Shown here piece after piece: positions 26,939-33,503 of a stretch of DNA of 33,503 nt; the stretch's first letter is position 1; each line of letters starts with the position of its first letter. Source of the stretch: Acidobacteriaceae bacterium (GTDB taxonomy: Bacteria > Acidobacteriota > Terriglobia > Terriglobales > Acidobacteriaceae); contig JANYKL010000180.1 in NCBI GenBank assembly GCA_025361625.1, positions 1-33,503 on the forward strand. Direction: 5' to 3'. A program made the position numbers and the translations under genes. Below the pieces are notes generated by a model. That model was given only the letters and a program-made list of their open reading frames with translations, had not been told where the DNA came from and searched no databases.

Positions 26939-26948
26939 TTCCATAAAC

Positions 26949-27404
26949 CTACCAGCCGGAGATCACCGCCACCGGGGCAATGCTTGCCATCACTGGGGCG
27001 GTCGTCTCGGTTGAAACTTCCATACGGACGACTTGGCCCGGCTGCGGTGATTGCATGCCTAGCTTGCGGGCCATCATGTCGATGCGTTCCGGATCACGCA
27101 GTGACGCTTCTTCAAGACGCAGGGCGCGATTCATTTCGACCAAGCCATCGCGTTGCGAGCGTAAGGATTCAATCTTGTATCCGTACTCGATGGCGCGGAA
27201 ATGTTGCAGGGCGTAACCCATCACCAGCAGGAACAGGCAGCAAAGGGCGAATCCGAACAATTTCATCTCCCGCCCGCGGCGCGGGTCTTCGACCTTCACC
27301 AGGCGCGAGTTGTCGATCTGCTTGCGGAAATAGATTTCCGGAGTTCCCAGCCAACAGGATTTGCTTCGGACGTAGGGCGCGGACTGCATTGCTAGGGCAC
27401 TCAT
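26949..27404 (-). CDS. ftsL: Cell division protein FtsL
   Basis: FtsL is a small bitopic protein that works with FtsB and FtsQ to recruit and activate FtsW/FtsI. The 151-residue product has a cytoplasmic N-terminal part of about 45 residues, one transmembrane helix (about 48-66, LFGFALCCLFLLVMGYAL), and a coiled-coil region (about 68-110). A Pro/Thr/Ala-rich C-tail follows. The sequence family is weakly conserved, so the call rests on size, topology, the DPERIDMMARKLGM segment typical of FtsL, and its place between rsmH and ftsI. It starts 3 bases after the stop of a small upstream ORF. Confidence 0.85.
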   Translation of the reverse strand: MSALAMQSAPYVRSKSCWLGTPEIYFRKQIDNSRLVKVEDPRRGREMKLFGFALCCLFLLVMGYALQHFRAIEYGYKIESLRSQRDGLVEMNRALRLEEASLRDPERIDMMARKLGMQSPQPGQVVRMEVSTETTAPVMASIAPVAVISGW

Positions 27405-27407
27405 GAT

Positions 27408-27632
27408 TTAAGCCACTCCAAAAAGTTTCGGATCGTAATTTAAGCTTTGGTCAACAGAGGCAAACCAGGAATTCATGGGGGAGGGCTCGCCGCCTCGCAG
27501 AGAAGCTTCGAGCAGGCAAAGATCGCCGCTCGATATTTGAATTGCACCAGATCGAACCGAAACTTCGCGCAAGCGCTCCGTTCGTTCCACCGTGGCCATC
27601 AGGTCTTGAATCAGGGTGCCGGTAAAAATCAT
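27408..27632 (-). CDS. Small hypothetical protein upstream of ftsL
   Basis: This is a 74-residue open frame from ATG 27632 (MIFTGTLIQDLMATVERTER...), ending 3 bases before the ftsL ATG. The GGAG that could serve ftsL lies inside its end. I do not recognise a family. It has no membrane segment or signal peptide and is mixed-charge with a hydrophobic core. The tight junction with ftsL argues that it is translated. Against it, no Shine-Dalgarno sequence precedes the ATG. A TTG at 27644 is an alternative start. Its place between rsmH and ftsL, where most clusters have nothing, makes it worth a homology check. Confidence 0.5.
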   Translation of the reverse strand: MIFTGTLIQDLMATVERTERLREVSVRSGAIQISSGDLCLLEASLRGGEPSPMNSWFASVDQSLNYDPKLFGVA

Positions 27633-27895
27633 TGAGTGTTTCAATTGAGTGTCCCAATTTTTTCTTCCTCAACGCGGCCTTATATTTTTTCCACTTAGCC
27701 GCTGGAGGAAAACTCCACCACAGAGTTACGGTTGCCAACTTCGAACTACCGCCGTTCAAAATTCGTTTCCCGGCACGCCATGCTTCGACTGCGCCGGGAC
27801 CCCGGCTGGTTTTCCGAGGCAAAATCAATTTCGTTGTGCTTCTAAAATCGTTTGCTTCCAGCCCCGTTTATCTCCGCTGCCGCGAGATGCCGGCG
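27633..27895 (-). other. Gap between rsmH and the small ORF
   Basis: About 260 bases carry no gene I can support. Near 27622-27646 the 9-mer ACACTCAAT occurs twice on the minus strand, 13 bases apart, flanking the small ORF's start. A longer minus-strand frame overlaps this stretch and runs through the small ORF in another phase. It shows no domain features, so I left it out. Confidence 0.4.
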
Positions 27896-28852
27896 TTACC
27901 CAATTTTTTCTGCGACTCGCATTTTGGCGCTTCTCGATCGCGGATTGCTTTCTATTTCTTCTTCCGTGGCCGTCAGCGGCTTTTTCACCAGCAGCGTGTA
28001 TATCCCGCCTTTCGCGCCTTCGCGCATCGCATCTTTCACGATCCTGTCTTCGAGCGAATGAAAGCTGATCACTACCAGCCTTCCGCCCGGCTTCAGCACT
28101 CTGGGAGCGGCCACCAGCAGTGCTTTCAGATCGTCCAGTTCATGGTTTACGAAGATTCGGAGAGCTTGAAAAGTTCTGGTCGCCGGATGAATGCGCTCAT
28201 GTTTCATTGACCGGGCCGCGGCTGATATCACATCGACCAATTGCTTCGTTGTCGATATCGGCCGCGACCGGACAATGGCTCTGGCGATTCTCCGCGACCT
28301 CCTTTCCTCACCGAATTCGTAAATCACATCGGCCAGCTCGCGCTCGTCGATGTGGTTTACCACTTGTTCGGCGGAGTCGCCGGACATCGGGTTCATCCGC
28401 ATGTCCAGCGGTCCATCCGCCTGAAAACTAAATCCCCGGGCCGGGTCGCCTAATTGCAGGCTGCTTACGCCCAGGTCGGCCAGAATTCCGTCGTACGCTT
28501 CCCCCCGTTCGCGAGTCGTTAACTCCGCAAACGACATGTTCAGCAGCGTTATCGTCGGCCAATCAGGTTCCCCGCTCCTGCTTGCGCTCTCAGCGAGCCG
28601 TTCTGCTGCTTTCTTCAGCGCTGCGGGATCCTTATCGAAGCCAATCAAATGTCCCGGAGCGCCGAGGCGTTTTGCGATTTCGTAACTGTGCCCACCCAGG
28701 CCCACCGTGGCATCCAGATAGATTCCGCCACGCTTTACGGCTAAAAAATCGATCGCTTCTTTTAAAAGAACCGGGACATGGCCAACCACTGTTCCGACCG
28801 CTCCATGCCCACCCCGCTTGGGGGTGTTGGCTAACTTCGTATCTCGTTTCAC
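27896..28852 (-). CDS. rsmH: 16S rRNA (cytosine(1402)-N4)-methyltransferase RsmH
   Basis: RsmH (formerly MraW) methylates N4 of C1402 in 16S rRNA. The 318-residue protein has HVPVLLKEAIDFL (about 25-37), the SAM-binding motif DATVGLGGHS (about 47-56), FDKDP, ILADLGVSSLQL, the RGFSF and GPLDMRM motifs, and late VISFHSLEDRIVK. These are the complete family signatures. The start is GTG at 28852, whose G is shared with the mraZ stop (TAGTG overlap), so the two genes are translationally coupled. It is followed by a longer gap than usual before ftsL. Confidence 0.95.
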   Translation of the reverse strand: MKRDTKLANTPKRGGHGAVGTVVGHVPVLLKEAIDFLAVKRGGIYLDATVGLGGHSYEIAKRLGAPGHLIGFDKDPAALKKAAERLAESASRSGEPDWPTITLLNMSFAELTTRERGEAYDGILADLGVSSLQLGDPARGFSFQADGPLDMRMNPMSGDSAEQVVNHIDERELADVIYEFGEERRSRRIARAIVRSRPISTTKQLVDVISAAARSMKHERIHPATRTFQALRIFVNHELDDLKALLVAAPRVLKPGGRLVVISFHSLEDRIVKDAMREGAKGGIYTLLVKKPLTATEEEIESNPRSRSAKMRVAEKIG

Positions 28853-29289
28853 TAGATGCCCAAGTCGTCGAGCGTCTTCGTGTCATCATCCGTGAATGGC
28901 TCTTTAACCTCTCGGTCAAGCGCTTCCATGTTCCGGACTTCCAGATAAGTCAGATTTCCGAGCACTGCCACTTCTCCGCGAATCTGCGCTGCCTCGCGCA
29001 GAATCTGAGGAATCAAGAGGCGCCCCTGCCCGTCCATCTCTACGACCTGTCCGTAATAGTTGGTGCGTGTCAAAAATTTTTTCTTGGTCGGGTTGTAGGT
29101 CGAAAGCGCCGCCAGTTTCTGCTCGATCCGCTCCCATTCCTCGAAGGGATACAACTGAGCAACAAGTCCATCGACGCTGGTGATGTAAAATTTGGGGGCA
29201 TATTTCTCGTCGATCACGCGCTTGAATTCCGCCGGGACTTTTAACCGTCCTTTTTCGTCGACGCGCGTTGGGTGATTTCCGCGAAACAT
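28852..29289 (-). CDS. mraZ: Transcriptional regulator MraZ
   Basis: MraZ is an AbrB/SpoVT-fold DNA-binding protein that represses its own dcw operon. The 145-residue length is typical, with two tandem AbrB-like half domains (about 3-60 and 77-125). Signatures include MFRGNHPTRVDEKGRLKVPA at the start and DGQGRLLIPQILRE in the second half. The ATG at 29289 is at the family's usual position. It heads the cell-wall cluster and overlaps rsmH by one base. The upstream promoter carries likely MraZ boxes (29471-29494), so negative autoregulation is expected. Confidence 0.95.
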   Translation of the reverse strand: MFRGNHPTRVDEKGRLKVPAEFKRVIDEKYAPKFYITSVDGLVAQLYPFEEWERIEQKLAALSTYNPTKKKFLTRTNYYGQVVEMDGQGRLLIPQILREAAQIRGEVAVLGNLTYLEVRNMEALDREVKEPFTDDDTKTLDDLGI

Positions 29290-29470
29290 GGGCGTTGCTC
29301 GTTGGGCTCTTTTTATTTATGACCGTCATCGCAACCATCAGCATGAGGGAGGTAGAAGTTGCGACGGAAGTGGATTCGGGTACGTTGGGAGCGTTTTTGT
29401 CGGTGTCAGCCTCGGAACTCACTGGCGCCTCGAAAGTTAGCGTTACTACCCACGACCTCTATTGTTTGTT

Positions 29471-29494
29471 CCACTTTCAACCACTTTTGTCCAC
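29471..29494 (-). promoter_or_regulatory. MraZ operator: three GTGG boxes at 10-bp spacing
   Basis: On the minus strand GTGG occurs at exactly 10-bp intervals (plus-strand CCAC at 29471, 29481 and 29491). Two boxes read AAAGTGGTTGAAAGTGG, that is AAAGTGG-N3-AAAGTGG. This matches the AAAGTG[T/G] repeats with 3-base spacers bound by Mycoplasma MraZ, and resembles the 10-bp-phased TGGG boxes of E. coli. The boxes lie over the predicted transcription start, as expected for a repressor site. Confidence 0.75.
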
Positions 29495-29522
29495 ATCCTA
29501 CGCCTAAATCGTTTGTTGTCAA
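29495..29522 (-). promoter_or_regulatory. Sigma-70 promoter of the mraZ cell-wall cluster
   Basis: On the minus strand a perfect -35 TTGACA (29522-29517) is followed after 16 bases by TAGGAT (29500-29495; four of six matches to the -10 consensus). Transcription would start near 29488, leaving a leader of about 200 bases before mraZ. The GTGG boxes overlap the start region. Confidence 0.65.
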
Positions 29523-29760
29523 TAATAAAGTTTGAAGTTGCTACTTTAGTGTGGAAAAGCCATGCCAAACCGCGAAATGTTGCGGTTAACCAGAATGGTG
29601 ACCACTAGAACTTGTGTTTAGAGAAGCGGTTCGGGAGCGGCCGAGCACGAGCCAGCGGGACTGAAATTCCTATATGGCTCTGAAGATTGGAGATTTATCT
29701 GGCGCAGTCCATGAATTGGAATAGACTTGGGCCGGAATTTTCGGCATGTTCGGAGGATGG

Positions 29761-30186
29761 ATGAAGCTGAACACGATGCGGATTTGGCTCGGAGGGGTTG
29801 CAGGTGGACTCGGGTGGTCAATGTGGAGCGTCCTCATCGGCATAAAAGAGGCTCCATTCTATGAGGCGATGCAGAGGCAAGGGCTGTTTTTGAAACAGCC
29901 GCGGTATTCCCTTTTTGCCGCGTACTGGGTTCTGCTGATTTTTGTGATGTCAATTCTTCTCGCGCACCTATACGCGTGGAGCCGGGCGACAGCGGGGGCA
30001 GGTCCGAAAACGGCCCTGAAGATAGGAATGATAGTCGGTTTTTGTGCAGGCCTTCCCGGCAATTTTGCGCAAGCAGCCTGGTCGCCGGTTCCTCGCGTGA
30101 TGCCGCTCGGCTGGATGCTTGACCTGTGGGGCGGAGCAATCATAGCCACGATGATTGCTGGGGCGTTGTACAAAGATCGAACTTAG
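29761..30186 (+). CDS. Small integral membrane protein, unknown function
   Basis: The 141-residue product is hydrophobic, with about four predicted membrane segments (about 6-26, 52-70, 85-103 and 118-136). I recognise no domain, catalytic motif or conserved cysteine. ATG 29761 is chosen because GGAGG lies 4 bases upstream; an in-frame ATG at 29746 has no such site. It is divergent from mraZ across about 470 bases and convergent with the UPF0145 gene. There is no operon partner on its strand. Confidence 0.75.
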   Translation: MKLNTMRIWLGGVAGGLGWSMWSVLIGIKEAPFYEAMQRQGLFLKQPRYSLFAAYWVLLIFVMSILLAHLYAWSRATAGAGPKTALKIGMIVGFCAGLPGNFAQAAWSPVPRVMPLGWMLDLWGGAIIATMIAGALYKDRT

Positions 30187-30198
30187 CTCGTTGCGGAC

Positions 30199-30220
30199 AG
30201 CGGGTGACTATGACCGCGCT
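30199..30220. terminator. Hairpin between convergent genes
   Basis: AGCGGGT (30199-30205) pairs with ACCGCGCT (30213-30220) around GACTATG with one bulged base. It sits between the stops of the membrane-protein gene and the UPF0145 gene. There is no T-run, so it is a candidate only. Confidence 0.35.
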
Positions 30221-30226
30221 ACGCGA

Positions 30227-30598
30227 TCATTTTGCGGCTTCGACAAAAACGGCGGTTCCGTAAGCGAGGACTTCTGTGACGCCCTGCATCACTTCAGTTG
30301 CATCGTAGCGAGCGCCGACAACCGCGTTTCCGCCGAGGTCCGCGGCATGCCGAAGCATAAGATCAAACGCCTCCGCCCGCGCGCGCTCGCAAAGGTTTGT
30401 AAGCAGACTGATATTGCCGCCGACAAGGGTCTGCAGGCTGGCCCCGATAGTCCCGAAGATGGAGCGTGAACGCACGGTGATTCCGCGCACCACGCCCAAA
30501 GTTCGCACCACGCGAAACCCATCCAATTCGAATTGCGTGGTCACCATGTTGTGAGCAACCATGCGTCCGGTTCCGGTCTGTACGGCGTAGCTGCCCAT
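30227..30598 (-). CDS. UPF0145 (YbjQ-like) heavy-metal-binding-domain protein
   Basis: The 123-residue protein matches the YbjQ/UPF0145 family, whose function is not established despite the historical 'heavy-metal-binding' label. The conserved core is [20 protein letters not shown], followed by [20 protein letters not shown] and [16 protein letters not shown], ending in [15 protein letters not shown] 30598 has GGAGG 6 bases upstream. The open frame extends to a TTG at 30628, but that lacks support. It lies 42 bases downstream of the CPXCG gene on the same strand, so the two are probably co-transcribed. Confidence 0.88.
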   Translation of the reverse strand: MGSYAVQTGTGRMVAHNMVTTQFELDGFRVVRTLGVVRGITVRSRSIFGTIGASLQTLVGGNISLLTNLCERARAEAFDLMLRHAADLGGNAVVGARYDATEVMQGVTEVLAYGTAVFVEAAK

Positions 30599-30640
30599 GG
30601 CAACCTCCAGGGAAATTCGATTTAACAACTGCGCGAAGAA

Positions 30641-30820
30641 TCATTCTAGTACAGCATGAACGGCAAATTGCGCGCCGCCCTTGTCCCAACTGATATGCAA
30701 CAGATTTGGTTTGCAGCAGACCTGACAGTCCTCGATATATTCCTGACGGCTGCCTGCCGATTCATCGACTGAGATGTCATTCCATTCACCGCATCCGGCG
30801 CAGGTATAGCCGCTCTCCAT
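30641..30820 (-). CDS. CPXCG-motif cysteine-rich small protein
   Basis: A 59-residue frame starts at ATG 30820 and ends TGA at 30641. Two cysteine pairs are visible: C7-x2-C10 (YTCAGCGEWND) and C32-x2-C35-C36 (EDCQVCCKPN). Between them lies VDESAGSRQEYIEDCQVCC, and HISWDKGG follows. This is the pattern of the small Cys-rich CPXCG-motif family, presumed zinc ribbons of unknown function, although the first pair here reads CAGC and not CPxC. The whole protein has the family's usual length of about 60 residues. It sits directly upstream of the UPF0145 gene on the same strand. Confidence 0.8.
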   Translation of the reverse strand: MESGYTCAGCGEWNDISVDESAGSRQEYIEDCQVCCKPNLLHISWDKGGAQFAVHAVLE

Positions 30821-30845
30821 TCAGCTATTCTAGCGGTCCGTTTGG

Positions 30846-30871
30846 CGCGAAGCGCTCATTCTCGCTTCGCG
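30846..30871. promoter_or_regulatory. Perfect 9-bp inverted repeat in divergent promoter region
   Basis: CGCGAAGCG-CTCATTCT-CGCTTCGCG is a perfect 9-bp inverted repeat with an 8-base spacer. It lies between the divergent CPXCG and M24 peptidase genes. It could be an operator acting on one or both genes, or a transcript hairpin. No T-run flanks it on either strand. Confidence 0.45.
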
Positions 30872-30971
30872 ATTGGGAAACTGACTTTGCAACGCGCCGA
30901 AAAATTGAGTTCTCTTTAGCTAAAGTCTGTGCCTTTTGGTTATTGTTCGTGTATAGAAATTGCTGTCTGAC

Positions 30972-30977
30972 TATAAT
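30972..30977 (+). promoter_or_regulatory. Candidate -10 element of the M24 peptidase gene
   Basis: A perfect TATAAT lies at 30972-30977, 22 bases before the GTG start at 30999. No good -35 hexamer is present at 16-18 bases upstream, so the promoter would be weak or activator-dependent. The leader would be very short. Confidence 0.35.
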
Positions 30978-30998
30978 AGTTTCTTTTTGGAGGGGCTA

Positions 30999-32282
30999 GT
31001 GATTTCGCGTCGAGGCTTTTTGCAGAGTGGATCTGCGGCAGTTGGAGTTTGCGCAAGTTTACCCGCGTTCGCAACTTCCAGCGATGCCTACTCGCAGCCG
31101 GCGGCTATCGCCGCTCTCCAAAGCCGAAAAGCAGAGGCGAAACCAATCACCGTTGAAGAGCGCACCGAGCGTCAGCAAAAAGCCAGGCGTTTGATGCAGG
31201 AAAATAAGCTGTCGGCGATTCTGCTTCCGCAGGGAACCTCGCTCACTTATTTCTCCGGCATTCGCTGGGAAGGGGGCGAGCGTCTGTTCGCGATGGTTCT
31301 ACCGACGAGCGGCCAAGCTTTCTATGTCGCTCCTGCGTTTGAAGAGGGCCGAGCGCGCGAGCAGATTGCATTAGCACCGGAAGGAAAAGAGCCGGACCTC
31401 CGGGTATGGCAGGAGGACGAAAGCCCGTACGATCTCGTCGCCCAGGGACTGCGTGATCGCAAGCTCGCGAGCGGCATAATTGGAGTTGAAGAGACCGCAA
31501 AGTTTCTCTTCAGCGACAATTTGAAAAAAGCGGCACCCAGCGCAACATTCACAAGCGCGACGCCCGTAACCGCTGGCTGCCGCATGATCAAAAGTCTCCA
31601 CGAGATCGAACTGATGCGGCTTGCGGCACACATTACCTTGGCCGCGTACGAGGCGACCTACCGCTCCATGAAAGCGGGGATGACGCAACACGACGTTGAA
31701 GAAATGATCGCGTCTGCTCACCGGCGGTTGGGATTCGATGGGGAAGCCGATGTCCAGGTCGGAGAATATTCTTCGTTTCCGCACGGATCAGTGCAGCCCC
31801 AGGAAATTCGCGAAGGCACCATTGTGATGATCGATGGCGGATGCTCTGTGGAAGGCTATCAATCAGACATCACGCGCACGTTCGTTCTAGGCAGAGCCAG
31901 CGACAAGATGAACAAGGTCTTCGAGATCGTGCATCGCGCCCAAAGTGCGGCGCTCGATCAAGCGAAGCCTGGTGTTGAGGCCGGTTCAGTGGATGCCGCC
32001 GCTCGAAAGGTGATCACCGATGCGGGCTATGGTCCTGACTACAAATACTTCACACACCGACTAGGGCATGGCATGGGAATGGATGGCCATGAGTGGCCCT
32101 ACCTCGTGCGCGGCAACCCTCTAAAACTTGAGCCAGGGATGACCTTCAGCGACGAACCTGGTATTTATATTCGCGGTGAGTTCGGAATTCGATTAGAAGA
32201 CGACATGCACATCACCGAGAGCGGCTCAGAATTGTTCACTCCGCAAGCGCCGTCGGTCGAACAACCTTTCAGCAAAGCCTGA
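30999..32282 (+). CDS. Tat-exported M24 family metallopeptidase (Xaa-Pro aminopeptidase-like)
   Basis: This is a dinuclear-metal peptidase of the creatinase/prolidase fold, probably cutting Xaa-Pro bonds outside the cytoplasm. From GTG 30999 (427 residues) the N-terminus ISRRGFLQSGSAAVGVCAS is a twin-arginine signal with the SRRxFL motif. The N-terminal creatinase domain spans about 55-190 and the catalytic domain about 200-420. All five metal ligands are visible: D279 (MIDGG), D290 (SDITRT), H357 (LGHGMG), E386 (SDEPGIY) and E400 (RLEDDM). GGAGG lies 5-6 bases upstream of the GTG. Export in a folded, metal-loaded state is inferred from the Tat signal. Confidence 0.93.
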   Translation: MISRRGFLQSGSAAVGVCASLPAFATSSDAYSQPAAIAALQSRKAEAKPITVEERTERQQKARRLMQENKLSAILLPQGTSLTYFSGIRWEGGERLFAMVLPTSGQAFYVAPAFEEGRAREQIALAPEGKEPDLRVWQEDESPYDLVAQGLRDRKLASGIIGVEETAKFLFSDNLKKAAPSATFTSATPVTAGCRMIKSLHEIELMRLAAHITLAAYEATYRSMKAGMTQHDVEEMIASAHRRLGFDGEADVQVGEYSSFPHGSVQPQEIREGTIVMIDGGCSVEGYQSDITRTFVLGRASDKMNKVFEIVHRAQSAALDQAKPGVEAGSVDAAARKVITDAGYGPDYKYFTHRLGHGMGMDGHEWPYLVRGNPLKLEPGMTFSDEPGIYIRGEFGIRLEDDMHITESGSELFTPQAPSVEQPFSKA

Positions 32283-32341
32283 AATCGCACCGAACTTCCG
32301 CTGAACTTGCGCTACGTCAAGGATCGTTGGTTGAGTTTTGC

Positions 32342-32791
32342 CTACTTGGTCGGGACGCTGTAATGAGAAGAAATCACTTCCCACGAGTTCTTGTTCTTGA
32401 CCCACACATCGGTCAAGCGGTCGTGATATTCGTAGGGCTTGCGGTTGGAGGTTCCTCTTTCGTGATAGGCGCCGGTTACGATCGCGAGATTTCCGCGCAC
32501 GCGCACTCTTAGATCACGCAGTTCAGCGATTTCAACTTTCACTGAACTGTCCGCGGTGTGGGTTATGTAACCCTGCTTGCTGAAAGTATTGCCGTCTTCG
32601 ACTGTGATCAGGAAGTCATCAGCGAGGAGAGTTGAAAGTACGTCGATCTGCCGTTCTTTGTAGGCGGCAGTCCATTTTTCTTCCAATTTGCGCACCTGGC
32701 TTTCTGCTGCTGAAGTTTCCTGGGCAGGCAGGCTTGCGATCAGACAGACCAGCGAGGCTAAGACGCATGTCAATGCGCATCGAATTCTCAT
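32342..32791 (-). CDS. Secreted SnoaL/DUF4440-like protein
   Basis: The 149-residue product has a signal peptide (about 1-23, cleavage likely after LPA). An NTF2-like domain (about 30-145) follows: VRKLEEKWTAAYKERQIDVL, LLADDFLITVEDG, and late NSWEVISSHYS. This is the usual pattern of DUF4440 and related SnoaL-like proteins. No catalytic residues can be assigned. It is convergent with the peptidase gene and has no operon partner on its strand. A periplasmic small-molecule binding role is possible but not shown. Confidence 0.8.
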   Translation of the reverse strand: MRIRCALTCVLASLVCLIASLPAQETSAAESQVRKLEEKWTAAYKERQIDVLSTLLADDFLITVEDGNTFSKQGYITHTADSSVKVEIAELRDLRVRVRGNLAIVTGAYHERGTSNRKPYEYHDRLTDVWVKNKNSWEVISSHYSVPTK

Positions 32792-32867
32792 TTGTCTATC
32801 TCACAACAAGGGCTTTCACCTGACAAGTTGCTAGGGGAATTCCTGCGCAACACCGGCGTTACGCCGC

Positions 32868-33503
32868 TCACTCTTCGATCCACTCTCGCATGCGCCGCAC
32901 CAGCGAGGCGGGCGCCTCAGCATCGATCATGACAAAACCGCCTTGATATTGGCGGGAGTAGACTCGGGCCTTCGCGTCAAGCTGCGACAGCAATTTTCCT
33001 TCTTTTTGCGGGACGCGAAGCTTCACTCGTTGCGGGCGATCTTCATCCAGCAGACCATCGATGCGATCCAGCAATGTTGTCAGCCCGATGCCCTTAGCAG
33101 CCGATACGTGGACGGTCTGCTCTTTATCGTCAGGGTCGCTGTCGCGAAGCGACTCGCGCTGCTTTGGCAACAGTAAATCGATCTTATTCATGACGTGAAT
33201 GCGAGGACGCTCGTCGGCTTCCAGTTCTTTTAACACGCTTTCGACCTGCGCGTCCTGTTCCGCTGATATGGGGCTACTGGCGTCGGAAACCTGCATGATC
33301 AAAGTCGCCCGCTGTACCTCTTCCAGGGTCGCGCGGAATGCGGACACCAAAGTGTGCGGCAAATGCCTGATAAAACCTACCGTATCTGAGAAAAGAATTT
33401 TGCGTTTGGAGGGAAGTTCCGCCGAGCGAATGGTGGGATCAAGCGTAGCGAACATGCGCGACGATTCCAACACCTTGGATTTGGTGAGCACGTTGAAGAG
33501 CGT
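32868..33503 (-). CDS. hflX: GTPase HflX, C-terminal part (runs off window)
   Basis: HflX is a ribosome-associated GTPase that splits stalled ribosomes. The gene enters at the right edge in frame (TLFN before the GTG at 33491) and ends at 32868, so 211 residues are seen. Visible parts are TLFNVLTKSK just after the missing P-loop, the switch region ATLDPTIRS, G3 DTVGFI, the HflX-typical RHLPHTLVSAFRATLEEV, G4 NKIDLL and G5 SAAKG. A C-terminal domain follows. The G1 motif and the N-terminal HflX domain lie outside the window. The downstream neighbour on the same strand is the DUF4440-like gene, beyond a gap. Confidence 0.93.
   Translation of the reverse strand, partial: TLFNVLTKSKVLESSRMFATLDPTIRSAELPSKRKILFSDTVGFIRHLPHTLVSAFRATLEEVQRATLIMQVSDASSPISAEQDAQVESVLKELEADERPRIHVMNKIDLLLPKQRESLRDSDPDDKEQTVHVSAAKGIGLTTLLDRIDGLLDEDRPQRVKLRVPQKEGKLLSQLDAKARVYSRQYQGGFVMIDAEAPASLVRRMREWIEE

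Noticed and set aside
27451-27828. 125-codon minus-strand frame across the rsmH-ftsL gap
   Set aside because: It overlaps the 74-codon frame in another phase, is very rich in Arg/Ser/Gly, and shows no domain or coupling to a neighbour.
29268-29507. Plus-strand 79-codon frame opposite the mraZ leader
   Set aside because: It contains a hydrophobic run but covers the mraZ start, promoter and operator antisense; a chance frame is more likely.
1-33503. tRNA or rRNA genes, CRISPR arrays, insertion sequences, prophage
   Set aside because: I looked through the intergenic stretches and found no tRNA-like arm pattern, spaced repeats, transposase frame or terminal inverted repeats.

Overview
The window is about 33.5 kb of a moderately GC-rich bacterial chromosome. 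Gene content suggests a diderm soil bacterium, most probably an acidobacterium (class Terriglobia). The pointers are a split-off mra/mur/fts cluster with a PASTA-tailed FtsI, a MurE of the meso-diaminopimelate type (DNPR motif), an RHS/YD-repeat remnant, and a sigma/anti-sigma pair with an Asp-box ectodomain. The taxonomic call is inference from protein style; no rRNA gene is present.

Layout. (1) 1-7179, plus strand: a chemotaxis operon, cheA (3' part only) - cheW - mcp - cheB - cheR - HDOD protein. Several genes are joined by start/stop overlaps (cheA/cheW ATGA, cheR/HDOD GTGA). CheA appears to carry a one-base insertion near the left edge. (2) 7435-9546, minus: an ECF-like sigma factor followed by a zinc-finger anti-sigma factor with three Asp-box (BNR/YCF48-like) repeats, separated by a perfect inverted repeat. 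(3) 9687-12284: a NUDIX hydrolase gene on the minus strand, interrupted by a 7-bp tandem duplication, and a divergent ligD (phosphoesterase plus ligase, no polymerase domain). (4) 12410-14916, minus: ilvB-ilvN, acetolactate synthase. (5) 14938-15960: gene-poor, with the ilvB promoter and a frame-scrambled RHS-repeat relic. (6) 15960-17600: ada (adaptive alkylation response) on plus and a secreted helix-hairpin-helix protein on minus. (7) 17747-29289, minus: the division and cell-wall cluster mraZ-rsmH-(small ORF)-ftsL-ftsI-murE-murF-mraY-murD-ftsW. It starts from a good sigma-70 promoter whose start region carries three 10-bp-phased GTGG boxes, a likely MraZ autoregulatory operator. murG, murC, ftsQ, ftsA and ftsZ are not present after ftsW in this window. 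(8) 29761-33503: single genes, namely a small membrane protein, a UPF0145 protein with a 59-residue CPXCG-type protein, a Tat-exported M24 peptidase, a secreted SnoaL/DUF4440-like protein, and the 3' part of hflX running off the right edge.

How it works together. The che genes form a receptor, kinase, adaptor and methylation module with an HDOD output or scaffold protein. The mra-fts-mur block makes lipid-linked peptidoglycan precursor up to lipid I and supplies the septal synthase pair FtsW/FtsI. The remaining genes are housekeeping: branched-chain amino acid synthesis, DNA repair and GTPase functions.

I did not find a convincing undescribed system. The most informative observations are two apparent frameshifts (cheA, NUDIX), the MraZ operator, the anti-sigma factor with a partial propeller, the shortened dcw cluster with a small gene before ftsL, the RHS relic, and a 59-codon Cys-rich gene.
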